Source: Mesoflavibacter sp.
GTDB lineage: Bacteria; Pseudomonadota; Alphaproteobacteria; UBA8366; Aestuariispiraceae
Assembly: GCA_017792345.1 (NCBI GenBank)
Contig: CP051228.1
Location: 1,178,001 to 1,242,000, forward strand
DNA: 64,000 bases
Direction: 5' to 3'
Shown: positions 55,160 to 63,217 of the stretch, piece after piece
How the letters are laid out: each line of letters opens with the position of its first letter
How positions within the stretch are numbered: position 1 is the first letter of the stretch
Made by a program: the position numbers and the translations under genes
The notes under the pieces: model-generated
What the model saw: the letters and a program-made list of their open reading frames with translations, nothing else
Database searches by the model: none
What the model was told of the DNA's origin: nothing

Positions 55160-56922
55160 ATCGCCTCTTCCCGACGGGTTTCGATGATGCATTGGTGATA
55201 ACGGGCCATGACGTCATGCTCGTGCAGCACGCCCATCAGGCGCGGATCGTCGGGGCCGGCAACGACGGCGATATGCTCTTCGTTGCAATCCTCCAACAGG
55301 TTCATCGCCTCCTCCAGGTCCATATCGACAGTGGCGACCGGCGGCGACCGGCGGCAGACATCGATGGCGCGCAGGTCCTTGTCGCGGTCATGGGTGAAGG
55401 CATGCTTGCCCAGATCGGCCAGCATGATGGTGCCGACCAGCCGCGCCTCCTCGTCGGTGACGAAGATCTCGCTGTAACGGGTCTGGGTCAGCTTATCGCG
55501 CATTTCCGGCAACAGGGCATTGGGCTGGATGGTGACGTAATCCTGCTCCATCACAGCCTGGACATTGGTCTGGCGGATGATCCTGGATTCGCGGCTGCCC
55601 ATCAGGTTGATACCGCGCTCCGCCAACTGCCAATGGAAGAAGGAACGCTGATAAAGCGCGGTGAAGATCTGGGTCGCGATCACGGTCGCGATCATCACCG
55701 CAATGGTCAGGGCCGGTTCCCGCGTCAGTTCGTAGACAATGAAGAAGGTGGAGATCGGCGCGCCCAGTACCGCACCGGCCACCGCCCCCATCCCGACCAG
55801 CGTATAGGCACCGTGGCCGGAGGACAGATGCGGCAGGAACTCCGTCGCGATCAGCCCGAAAGCGCCGCCCAGCATGGCGCCCAGGAACAAGGACGGCGAA
55901 AAGATCCCGCCGCCGAAACCGGATCCCAGCGTGATTGCCGTGGCCGCCGTCTTGGTCACGATCAACAGGACCAGCATGTAGAGCGGCAGCATCTCGTTCA
56001 GCGCCTCGTCCGTCGCCTCATAGCCGACGCCCATGACTTCCGGGAAGACGATCCCGATCGCCCCGACCAGCAGCCCGCCCGCCGCCGGGCGCAGCATCGG
56101 GGGAATCTTGATGTGGTCATGGGCCGTGCGGACGATCTTGACCGACCAGACCAACGCCATGGCGACGGCGGCGCTGAGACAGCCCAGAATGGCGAAGGCC
56201 GGGAACTCCCAGAAGGATGCGATTTCGTGCTGCGGGATGATGAAGGCCGGGAAATCGCCGAAATAGGAGCGGCTGACGATGGTGCCGGTCACCGAGGCGA
56301 AGACCACCGGCGCGAAATTGGCCAGCGCGTAGGAGCCGATGACGACCTCCAGCGCGAAGAAGACGCCGGCGATGGGCGCGTTGAAGCTGGACGCTACCCC
56401 AGCCGCCACGGCGCAGCCCAATAGAATGCGCCGGAATTCCGGATCCAGCCCGCAGGCGCGCGACACCAGGGTCGACAGGAAGGCGGCGAAATGGACCACG
56501 GGACCTTCCCGGCCCGCCGACGCGCCCGACCCGATGGTGATGGCCGACACGACGAAGCCGCCGATCCCCATGCGGCGGCTCATCCGGCCGCGCCGGAAGG
56601 CGGATGCTTCCATGACGTCAGCGACCCCCTGGGGCCGCCGGTCCGGCATCAGATAATGCACGATCAGCCCGACGATCAGGCCGCCCACAGCCGGTGCCAG
56701 CAGGATGATCCAGAACGGAATCGCCTCGGCGTTGGAATGAAATCGCTCGTCCGAAAAGCCGAAGAACAGATATTGGATCAGGCCAATCGCTTCACGGAAG
56801 GCGATGCCGGCGCCGCCGCCCAATCCGCCCACAAAGACGGCCAGACACGCGACGCGTATCTGCTCGTTGCCGACAAACCGGCGCAGCCGCGCCGTCAGGC
56901 CATTCGGTTCGACCGTCGCCAC
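55156..56922 (-). CDS. ClC-family chloride channel/antiporter with CBS domains
   Basis: A 588-residue protein with a ClC membrane core (about residues 20-430) and two CBS domains at the C-terminus (about 460-580). The ion-path motif GSGASAGREGPVVHFAAF (about 130-147) includes the gating Glu in REGP, and a later GSGFGGGIFSPSLFLGAMLGG (about 346-366) corresponds to the GXFXP motif. CBS domains usually sense adenine nucleotides. In bacteria such proteins exchange Cl- for H+ or pass Cl- passively; which is not clear. The EamA transporter gene is coupled to its end. Confidence 0.92.
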   Translation of the reverse strand: MATVEPNGLTARLRRFVGNEQIRVACLAVFVGGLGGGAGIAFREAIGLIQYLFFGFSDERFHSNAEAIPFWIILLAPAVGGLIVGLIVHYLMPDRRPQGVADVMEASAFRRGRMSRRMGIGGFVVSAITIGSGASAGREGPVVHFAAFLSTLVSRACGLDPEFRRILLGCAVAAGVASSFNAPIAGVFFALEVVIGSYALANFAPVVFASVTGTIVSRSYFGDFPAFIIPQHEIASFWEFPAFAILGCLSAAVAMALVWSVKIVRTAHDHIKIPPMLRPAAGGLLVGAIGIVFPEVMGVGYEATDEALNEMLPLYMLVLLIVTKTAATAITLGSGFGGGIFSPSLFLGAMLGGAFGLIATEFLPHLSSGHGAYTLVGMGAVAGAVLGAPISTFFIVYELTREPALTIAVMIATVIATQIFTALYQRSFFHWQLAERGINLMGSRESRIIRQTNVQAVMEQDYVTIQPNALLPEMRDKLTQTRYSEIFVTDEEARLVGTIMLADLGKHAFTHDRDKDLRAIDVCRRSPPVATVDMDLEEAMNLLEDCNEEHIAVVAGPDDPRLMGVLHEHDVMARYHQCIIETRREEAI

Positions 56923-57056
56923 GGTCGACCTCCCCTTTTGGGCGGTTGCGCCATCGGGCGCAGACCGCGATCCGCTTTCGCGATGAAGGGTTTAGACAAA
57001 CAGAGTCGCCGCCGACCGGCAAGGCCGCAAGGACGTCCGAAGCCGGGGCACGTGCC

Positions 57057-58106
57057 TCAGCGGGCCTCGATCGTTTCCAGCTGGGTTTCCAGGACGGTCT
57101 GATTCCGGCCATTGCCCTTGGCGAAGTACAGGCCCTCGTCCGACCGGTGGATCAGATCGGACAGGGGTTCGCCCGGGCGGAACTGGGCGACGCCGATGGA
57201 CAAGGTGATATTGCCCATTTCCTCGCCCGTCTGGCGGTTCCGGATACGTTTGGTCGACACCGTGTCCCGGATCTTGTCGCACAGGGTCCGGGCGTGTTTC
57301 AGCTCCGTATTCGGCAGAATCAGGGCGAATTCCTCGCCGCCATAGCGCGCGGCGAGATCGTTGCCCTTGACGTTGCCCTGCATGATGCGGGCGACGAGCT
57401 TCAGCACCTGGTCGCCGGTCTGGTGGCCATAGGTATCGTTGAATTTCTTGAAGAAATCGATATCGGTCAGGGCCAGGCACAGCATCGTGCCGTCTTCCAT
57501 CGCTTCCATCGCGCGCTTCCGCAGGGTCGCGTCGAACATCTTGCGGTTCGCGATCCCGGTCAGCGCGTCGGTCATCGCCTCGCGCTGGACATCTTCCAGG
57601 TTCTGCCGCAGCGAGGCGATTTCCTGAGAGCTCTCCTTGAGCTTTTCCTGCAGCGCCGAATTGGACTGCTGCATCTTCTGGGTTTCCATCGCCAGGCTCT
57701 GCACCGCGGCGCGAATCCCGTCCAACCCCTGGGATTCGGCGATGGCGCCCAGGCTGTCCTGCAGCGATTGTCCGAAGTTTTCCACCCCGCCCGATGCGTC
57801 GCCGATCATGGTCAGGACGCGGCCGACCTGATCCTCGATCCGTTTCGACGTCTCCTGCAGCGCGAGGCCTTCCTCGTTATGCGTGAAGAACTTGTCGTAG
57901 ATTTCGTCGTTTTTCTCGGGCGTGAAGTTCTGCTTGTTGGAGCGCAGGACATCCAGGGTCTTCTTCAGATCCGGATATTTCTCATTCACATAGGAGTACC
58001 AGACGGCGAAGTTCCGCGGCGTCGCCGGAATCTGATGTTCGCGCATCAGGTCCAGGGTACGTTCCGCATACGACTGTGCCTGCTCCAACCCTTCGGAATA
58101 TTCCAC
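57057..58106 (-). CDS. Diguanylate cyclase (GGDEF)
   Basis: A 349-residue protein, starting at GTG. The first 150 residues are helical and lack a clear sensor domain, and a coiled-coil (about 140-185, SALQEKLKESSQEIASLRQNLE) leads into a GGDEF domain. DALTGIANRKMFD begins it. The signature is RYGGEEFALIL (about residue 265), an intact GGEEF active site, so it should make c-di-GMP. No RxxD inhibitory-site motif is obvious before the signature. This is the only clearly active GGDEF domain seen in the window. Confidence 0.93.
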   Translation of the reverse strand: MEYSEGLEQAQSYAERTLDLMREHQIPATPRNFAVWYSYVNEKYPDLKKTLDVLRSNKQNFTPEKNDEIYDKFFTHNEEGLALQETSKRIEDQVGRVLTMIGDASGGVENFGQSLQDSLGAIAESQGLDGIRAAVQSLAMETQKMQQSNSALQEKLKESSQEIASLRQNLEDVQREAMTDALTGIANRKMFDATLRKRAMEAMEDGTMLCLALTDIDFFKKFNDTYGHQTGDQVLKLVARIMQGNVKGNDLAARYGGEEFALILPNTELKHARTLCDKIRDTVSTKRIRNRQTGEEMGNITLSIGVAQFRPGEPLSDLIHRSDEGLYFAKGNGRNQTVLETQLETIEAR

Positions 58107-58462
58107 CTAAATCACTCCCCGGACCATATTCCTATACCGCGAGGCTTCCTATACCGCGAGGCGCCGCGCCTCCGAAATCGGTCGATCGCAAGCTAAAGCC
58201 GGTTTACTGCCCGTCCGCCCACCGACACCACCGATTCGTGAGGCCCCATTGAACCCGCACCACGCGATCGGTGAAATTGTCATGCTGTGGCGGCACCCCT
58301 TACCCGGATCCCGGACGACCCGGAACCACGGACATACGCCTTCGTTAACTCGCATGCTACCAAATTGTTCTCAGGCCTCAACCGTTTTAGCGGCCCGCCC
58401 GGAATCGCCGGCAAATCAGCCCCGGGCAAACCCGCGCGGACGCGGAAAGCCGCGGCGCCACC
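58107..58462. other. Noncoding 356-bp region
   Basis: No convincing gene is present. It contains a perfect 17-bp tandem duplication near the GGDEF start (58129-58162). The rest lacks clear promoters or terminators. Confidence 0.4.
58129..58162. repeat. Perfect 17-bp tandem duplication
   Basis: TTCCTATACCGCGAGGC occurs at 58129-58145 and again at 58146-58162 without a base between. It begins 22 bp upstream of the GGDEF start codon, so it may lie in its leader or promoter. Confidence 0.9.
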
Positions 58463-58945
58463 CTACCGGGATTCAGCACCCAACCCGCCCCAACCGGATG
58501 GTACCGCCAGACCGGAATGGCGTGCCGCCGCGTCCTGAAAGTCCCGCAGCGCCGCCCCGGCCAGCGCACAGGCGGAGCCGGTCGCCGGGGCAAAAGCGAT
58601 GTCGAAACGTTCTTCGATCGCGGCCAGATAAGGGTCCTCTCCGGCATAGAGCGCTTGCAGCAGATGCAGCCCCCCGGCGCCCGCCGACAGAACTTGCGTG
58701 GTCATCGTCAAGGTCGCGCCGCCCGGAATTTCCCGCAGATAGTCGATGCGGCTGCGCGCGGTGCGCAACGGCACGTCTTCCGCAATTCCGAGATCCCCCC
58801 GGAATTGCCGCGCCGCCATGTCGAAGGCCTGGGCGTAATAGGCGACGTTGAAATGGTCGTTATAGTCCGTCCAATCCGGCACGACGGTGGGCCGGCAGGC
58901 ATTGGTGACTTCCGCCCCGAAATAGGGCGCGTCCGGCGACGGCAT
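58463..58945 (-). CDS. Thioesterase-like (hot-dog fold) protein
   Basis: A 160-residue protein resembling acyl-CoA thioester hydrolases of the 4HBT type. VVPDWTDYNDHFNVAYYAQAFDMAARQF (about 22-49) is the helix-preceding segment with the catalytic-type Asp/Asn/His, and TARSRIDYLREIPGGATLTMTTQVL follows in the expected strand order. The substrate cannot be inferred. The ATG at 58945 follows GGGGAG eight bases upstream; a 26-codon in-frame extension upstream is possible but has poor start context. Confidence 0.76.
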   Translation of the reverse strand: MPSPDAPYFGAEVTNACRPTVVPDWTDYNDHFNVAYYAQAFDMAARQFRGDLGIAEDVPLRTARSRIDYLREIPGGATLTMTTQVLSAGAGGLHLLQALYAGEDPYLAAIEERFDIAFAPATGSACALAGAALRDFQDAAARHSGLAVPSGWGGLGAESR

Positions 58946-59352
58946 GGCAAGGCTCCCCAAATTTTTCTTACCGGCAAGAATGCCGATTTGCGCAGGAAGG
59001 TCAAAACCCGGAATTGTCGACACAAATTCGGGTGACTTGGCAAATTTGCAACAGTATTTCGATGAAATCCCAGAGCGCCGATAAGCGCTGTGGAACGGCC
59101 CCCACGCCTATGGTACCTGAGCAGTTGGAATGGGGTCGTTTAGTGCCCCATCGCTTGGCTTAAGTTTCTTGCCGGGACGCGTATGGGGGCAACGGTCCCG
59201 CCCGGGAACCGAAGCGAAGACAGGACCGCCCAATCCGCCGCAGAATGCGGCCTTGCCAGGTGGTCGCGGGAGTAATGAGCGCGTAAAGTCTTGATTAAGC
59301 GACGCAATCACCGATTTCGGGCACGCGCCGCACGGGTTTAGGGACGTATAGA
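58946..59352. other. Noncoding 407-bp divergent region before mlaA
   Basis: No gene is credible here. It should hold the mlaA promoter. A small dyad, TGATT-N9-AATCA, lies at 59292-59310, about 45 bp before the mlaA start. No clear -35/-10 pair was found. Confidence 0.4.
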
Positions 59353-60198
59353 ATGCCGGCTGGTCTTGTTTCGATTGCTTCCATCAAACGCCTTTGCGCC
59401 GGCATCGTGCTGTCCGTCGCGCTTGTCGGCTGCGCCACCGCGCCGACCGATCCCGTCGAACGGGAAATCTATGACGAAGCGAACGACCCGGTTCAGCCGC
59501 TGAACGAGGCGATCTTCGAATTCAACATGGCCGTCGACCGCGCCGTCCTGCGCCCGGTCGCCCAGGCTTACGAATTCATTCTGCCCGATCTGGTGCGCGA
59601 CGGCGTCCGCAACTTCCTGCGCCACATCAAGACGCCGGTCATCCTGGCCAACGACCTGATGCAGGGCGATATCGACCGCGCGGGCGAAACCATGGGCCGT
59701 TTCATCTTCAACACGGTCGCCGGTTTCGGGGGCGTGTTCGACGTCGCCGGCGAGGCGGGGATCGAATACCACCAGGAAGATTTCGGCCAGACGCTGGCGG
59801 TTTGGGGCGTCGAGGAAGGCCCCTATCTGATGCTGCCCTTCATCGGCCCGTCCAGCGGGCGCGACGCGATCGGCATCATCGTCGATGCGGGTCTCGATCC
59901 GCTGCGCTGGTGGGGCTACAATTCCAATGACTACATCATCGAACATAACGGCCTGATCCGCACGCTCACCGAGGCGGTGGACACGCGGTCCCGGAACTAC
60001 AAGCAACTGGAAGACCTGGAAGAAACCTCCCTGGACTTCTACGCCACGGTGCGGAGCCTCTATCGCCAACAGCGTGAAAGCCTGATCCGGAACGGCGTGC
60101 CCGACGACGATGCGCTGCCCAATATCGGTTTCGAAGGCTATGAAGGCATCGACACGGAGTCGGATGGGAAAGACACCCAGGCCAGCCTTGTCAACTGA
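59353..60198 (+). CDS. mlaA: MlaA, outer-membrane lipid-asymmetry lipoprotein
   Basis: A 281-residue lipoprotein. The signal ends in lipobox ALVGC (Cys about residue 27). The VacJ/MlaA domain follows, with NDPVQPLNEAIFEFN, RNFLRHIKTPVILANDLMQGD and EDFGQTLAVWGVEEGPYLMLPFIGPSSGRDAIG as markers. MlaA removes misplaced phospholipids from the outer leaflet of the outer membrane and passes them to MlaC. mlaC follows directly (11-bp gap). No mlaFED permease genes are seen here, so they must lie elsewhere. Confidence 0.94.
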   Translation: MPAGLVSIASIKRLCAGIVLSVALVGCATAPTDPVEREIYDEANDPVQPLNEAIFEFNMAVDRAVLRPVAQAYEFILPDLVRDGVRNFLRHIKTPVILANDLMQGDIDRAGETMGRFIFNTVAGFGGVFDVAGEAGIEYHQEDFGQTLAVWGVEEGPYLMLPFIGPSSGRDAIGIIVDAGLDPLRWWGYNSNDYIIEHNGLIRTLTEAVDTRSRNYKQLEDLEETSLDFYATVRSLYRQQRESLIRNGVPDDDALPNIGFEGYEGIDTESDGKDTQASLVN

Positions 60199-60209
60199 GG
60201 CATTTGTTC

Positions 60210-60842
60210 ATGTCGCGGCGTAGGTTTATCGGCGGTCTGTTCGCCGGTTTCATAGCACTCATCGGATTTGCGGGAACGTCGGACGCCCGAGCGGCGGAAG
60301 ACGCCGGCACGTTCATCATGCGCATGGCCGACAAGGCCGTCGGCGCCCTGTCCAACCCCGATCTCAGCAACCAGGACCGCGCCGAAAGGTTCCGCACCCT
60401 GCTGCGCGAAGGCATGGATATCTCCGACGTCGCGCGGCGTGCGCTGGGCCCTTATGTCCGCCGCGCCACCGATGAAGAATTGAACGAGTTCGAATCCCTG
60501 CTGGAAGAGAACATCGTTCGCAAATACGCGATCCTGTTCAAGAATTACAGCGGTCAGAAGGTCGAACTGGTCGACACCAAGGAAGGCCGCCGCGGCACCC
60601 AAAACGTCACCGTCCTGATTCACCGCAACGACGGCGCCCCGCCGGTCAATGTGCGCTGGGTCGTCCATGAAATCGACGGGTCGCTGAAAGTCATCGACAT
60701 CATCGTCGAGCGCGTATCCATGGTGACGACGCAGAAGGAAGAATTCGTCTCGGTGATCCGCCGCAACGGCGGGCAGATCGACGCCCTGCTGCAGGAACTA
60801 CGCGAACGGAACGCCGAGATGGCGGACAACGTCAAAGGGTGA
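60210..60842 (+). CDS. mlaC: MlaC, periplasmic phospholipid carrier
   Basis: A 210-residue periplasmic protein with a signal peptide (about 1-27). The Arg-Arg-Arg-Phe run near the start is twin-arginine-like. The MlaC/Ttg2D fold is marked by ISDVARRALGPYVRRATDEELNEFESLLEE, YSGQKVELVDTKEGRRGTQNV and VRWVVHEIDGSLKVIDIIVE segments. It shuttles phospholipid between MlaA and the inner-membrane MlaFED complex. A TTG six bases upstream is possible but less likely. The order mlaA-mlaC supports a two-gene operon. Confidence 0.92.
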   Translation: MSRRRFIGGLFAGFIALIGFAGTSDARAAEDAGTFIMRMADKAVGALSNPDLSNQDRAERFRTLLREGMDISDVARRALGPYVRRATDEELNEFESLLEENIVRKYAILFKNYSGQKVELVDTKEGRRGTQNVTVLIHRNDGAPPVNVRWVVHEIDGSLKVIDIIVERVSMVTTQKEEFVSVIRRNGGQIDALLQELRERNAEMADNVKG

Positions 60843-60876
60843 CCCTCCGGGACGCCGCGCGCCGTCCGGACATTCC

Positions 60877-61470
60877 TTACTGAAGCGAATCCAGTTCCGC
60901 GCCCTCCGCCGCGCCCGCCCCCGGCACCGTGGCGGCCACCAGGATTTCGAACGCATCGCGCGGCATGTCGCCCGTCGCGATCCCGGCCATCGACGCATAA
61001 CGGATCAGATTGCCGCGCACCAGTCCGGCGCGATCCGCCGCCCGGCCGTCGGTTCCGGACAAATGATCCATCAGGGTCACCAAGTGATCCTGTTCGATGA
61101 ACTCCGCATCCAGCTCCGCCTCCTTGATCTTGCGGCGCAGGGCGGCGGCGGTTTCCGCACCGATACCGCCGACCGAGGCCTTCAGGCGGCGGCGCAGCGC
61201 CCGCAGCGGGCCGATCGCCGTTTCGCGCCACGGGGCGACGGCCTGATCCGCGCGACGCAACGTGTCCGTCGGCAGGCGGACGCCATGACGTCCGACCCAG
61301 CAGCACAGCAACAGAAGATTGACGTCCAGCCCGTGGCTTTCCTGCAGCGCCAGGCAAACGCCCTCGACCTGCGGCGCACTATAGGCGGTCAGCGAGAACT
61401 GGCGGAATGCCGCAGCCGGATTGGTCGCGGGATCGGGTACGGGGCTGATGGCGTCTTCTTGATCCGTCAT
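60877..61470 (-). CDS. TIGR02444-family (DUF2390) protein
   Basis: A 197-residue protein with AFRQFSLTAYSAPQVEGVCLALQESHGLDVNLLLLCCW (about 21-58), which is the TIGR02444 signature. The rest is helical with basic residues. No role is established for the family. Its start lies directly opposite the short DUF465 gene with overlapping 5' regions, and its end is close to the convergent mlaC stop. Confidence 0.87.
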   Translation of the reverse strand: MTDQEDAISPVPDPATNPAAAFRQFSLTAYSAPQVEGVCLALQESHGLDVNLLLLCCWVGRHGVRLPTDTLRRADQAVAPWRETAIGPLRALRRRLKASVGGIGAETAAALRRKIKEAELDAEFIEQDHLVTLMDHLSGTDGRAADRAGLVRGNLIRYASMAGIATGDMPRDAFEILVAATVPGAGAAEGAELDSLQ

Positions 61471-61612
61471 GCGCGTCAGGGTGACGCCCCGGCGTCACGG
61501 ATGCAAGCTGGTGCTTCCGCGCGACGACGGATTACTCTATAATCCGCCAGTCCGACCCGCCGTCACCGGCGGGTCCGTTGTTTTCAGTCGTTACCGGGAA
61601 ACCCAGCCGAAG

Positions 61613-61819
61613 ATGGACGAGGAAGAAGAAGCCGAAATCAAGGCCCAGATCGCCGGCCTGACGGAAGAACATCGCGACCTGGACCAGATGATCGCCCGCG
61701 TTTCCGAAGCGGCGCCCTTCGACCAGCTTCAATTGCAGCGCATGAAGAAGCGGAAGCTGATGATCAAGGATCAGCTGTCGCGGCTGAACGCCATGCTGGT
61801 GCCCGACATCATCGCCTGA
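61613..61819 (+). CDS. YdcH/DUF465 small protein
   Basis: A 68-residue acidic and basic helical protein, beginning with a run of glutamates. LTEEHRDLDQMIARV (about 13-27), then LQRMKKRKLMIKDQLSRLN (about 43-61) are the DUF465 marks. It likely forms a helical hairpin. Function is unknown; relatives are abundant in Alphaproteobacteria. The ATG at 61613 is the family start; a longer open frame upstream overlaps the divergent gene. Confidence 0.9.
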   Translation: MDEEEEAEIKAQIAGLTEEHRDLDQMIARVSEAAPFDQLQLQRMKKRKLMIKDQLSRLNAMLVPDIIA

Positions 61820-61841
61820 CGAACCACGCGGTCCACTTTCC

Positions 61842-62612
61842 TTAGCTTTCGGCGTCGCGATCCGCGCGGTCGAGCGCGTCCAGCGGCGATTCCCCCGATT
61901 GCAGGTCCGTGCGTCCGACCGACAGGCTGCCCGGCCGAAGTTCGACCGTTTCCACCGAATGATCGATCGCCGCGGCCAGGGCGTGGGCCAGGGCCTCCGC
62001 CCGGGCCAGGGCCGCATCGCCATGCAGTCCGGTCAGCAGGACAGCGAACTCCCCGTCGCGCAGCCGGCAGGCGGGTTCCGCCGGATCGACCGCGCCTGCC
62101 AGCGCCCGGGACAGGATCCGCTCTGCCCGGTAGGCGGCGGCCAATCCCACCCGGCGGCGGAAATCCTCGAATCCGTCGATCCGCAAGACCGCGACTTCGC
62201 TGCGCACGCCTTCGCGCTGATCCAGCAGTTCCAGATGGCGGGTTTCCGAAAAGAACTCGTCGCGCCGCAATAGGCCGGTATCGGGATCGTGGCGACGGGC
62301 CTCCTCGGCACGCGCCAAACGCTCTTCAGCCGCCTCCAGCGCCTCGTGCAGACGGGCTAGATCGGCGGTGAACGTCCCGATGACCTGGCGCGTCGCCTCG
62401 TCGCTTTGTTCCAAATCCAATCCGTGGACGCGCACGGGGTCGGCGGACTTGCGCCCGGAATCCAGGCTTTCCCGCCAGGCGTCCAGCGCGTCCCATTCCC
62501 GTTCGGACGCGCTGCGCGGATGCGACGCGGCGGATCGCGCCGCCGGGTCGATGGGCATCCTGCGCGGTACCTTGGCCGGGTCGCGCGGCAGATTGGTCTC
62601 ATCCGTCTTCAT
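61842..62612 (-). CDS. GGDEF-domain protein with altered signature (RDGEF)
   Basis: A 256-residue cytoplasmic protein. A charged N-terminus and a helical region (about 75-105) lead to a GGDEF-like domain. HDPDTGLLRRDEFF (about 109-122) is the usual start, and CRLRDGEFAVLLTGL (about 183-197) occupies the position of the GGDEF strand but reads RDGEF, losing one of the two glycines. Such a domain is probably not a working diguanylate cyclase, though it could bind nucleotide or act as a scaffold. A TATAAT box (on the minus strand) is so close to the ATG that a nearly leaderless transcript is possible. Confidence 0.7.
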   Translation of the reverse strand: MKTDETNLPRDPAKVPRRMPIDPAARSAASHPRSASEREWDALDAWRESLDSGRKSADPVRVHGLDLEQSDEATRQVIGTFTADLARLHEALEAAEERLARAEEARRHDPDTGLLRRDEFFSETRHLELLDQREGVRSEVAVLRIDGFEDFRRRVGLAAAYRAERILSRALAGAVDPAEPACRLRDGEFAVLLTGLHGDAALARAEALAHALAAAIDHSVETVELRPGSLSVGRTDLQSGESPLDALDRADRDAES

Positions 62613-62619
62613 GACACCT

Positions 62620-62625
62620 ATTATA
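62620..62625 (-). promoter_or_regulatory. Candidate -10 box for RDGEF gene
   Basis: The minus strand reads TATAAT, with its 3' base 8 nt before the ATG at 62612. A matching -35 was not found. If used, the mRNA would be close to leaderless. Confidence 0.3.
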
Positions 62626-62640
62626 TAGGGATTCCATGTC

Positions 62641-62668
62641 TTGCGCGCACGGAACGCGCCCCTATACT
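62641..62668 (+). promoter_or_regulatory. Candidate promoter for purEK
   Basis: TTGCGC (62641-62646) and TATACT (62663-62668) have a 16-bp spacer. They would give a leader of about 50 nt before the purE ATG, in the divergent region with the RDGEF gene. Confidence 0.45.
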
Positions 62669-62725
62669 CCCGGCCTTTCCGCCCGGCGGGCAGTTTCCGG
62701 GTCGATCTGACGAGGGGGTTAGGGC

Positions 62726-63217
62726 ATGACGCAGCCTGTGGTCGGTATCATTATGGGCAGCCAGTCCGACTGGCCGACGATGAAACACGCGGCGGACACG
62801 CTGGAGCAGTTGGGCGTGCCGTTCGAGACGCGCATCGTCTCTGCCCACCGCACCCCGAAACGCATGGCCGAATACGCTGAAACGGCACGCGACCGTGGCC
62901 TGAAGGCGATCATCGCCGGGGCCGGCGGCGCGGCCCATCTGCCCGGTATGACGGCGGCGATGACGCCGCTGCCGGTGTTCGGCGTGCCGATCGAATCGAA
63001 AAGCCTGAAGGGGCAGGACAGCCTTCTGTCCATCGTACAGATGCCGGCCGGCATTCCGGTCGGAACCCTGGCCATCGGCCGGGCGGGCGCGATCAACGCC
63101 GCGCTGCTGTCGGCATCGATCATCGCCCTGATGGACAGCGATGTCGCCGCCGCGCTGGACGCGTTCCGCGCGAAGCAGACCGACTCCGTCGCAGAGGTTC
63201 CGTCCGACGATGTCTGA
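62726..63217 (+). CDS. purE: N5-carboxyaminoimidazole ribonucleotide mutase
   Basis: A 163-residue class I Pur[42 protein letters not shown] is the characteristic start, here about residues 7-48; [25 protein letters not shown] follows (split: [23 protein letters not shown]). It converts N5-CAIR to CAIR in purine synthesis. GAGGGGG lies before the ATG. Its 3' end overlaps the purK start by 8 bp, so the two are coupled as purEK. Confidence 0.96.
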   Translation: MTQPVVGIIMGSQSDWPTMKHAADTLEQLGVPFETRIVSAHRTPKRMAEYAETARDRGLKAIIAGAGGAAHLPGMTAAMTPLPVFGVPIESKSLKGQDSLLSIVQMPAGIPVGTLAIGRAGAINAALLSASIIALMDSDVAAALDAFRAKQTDSVAEVPSDDV

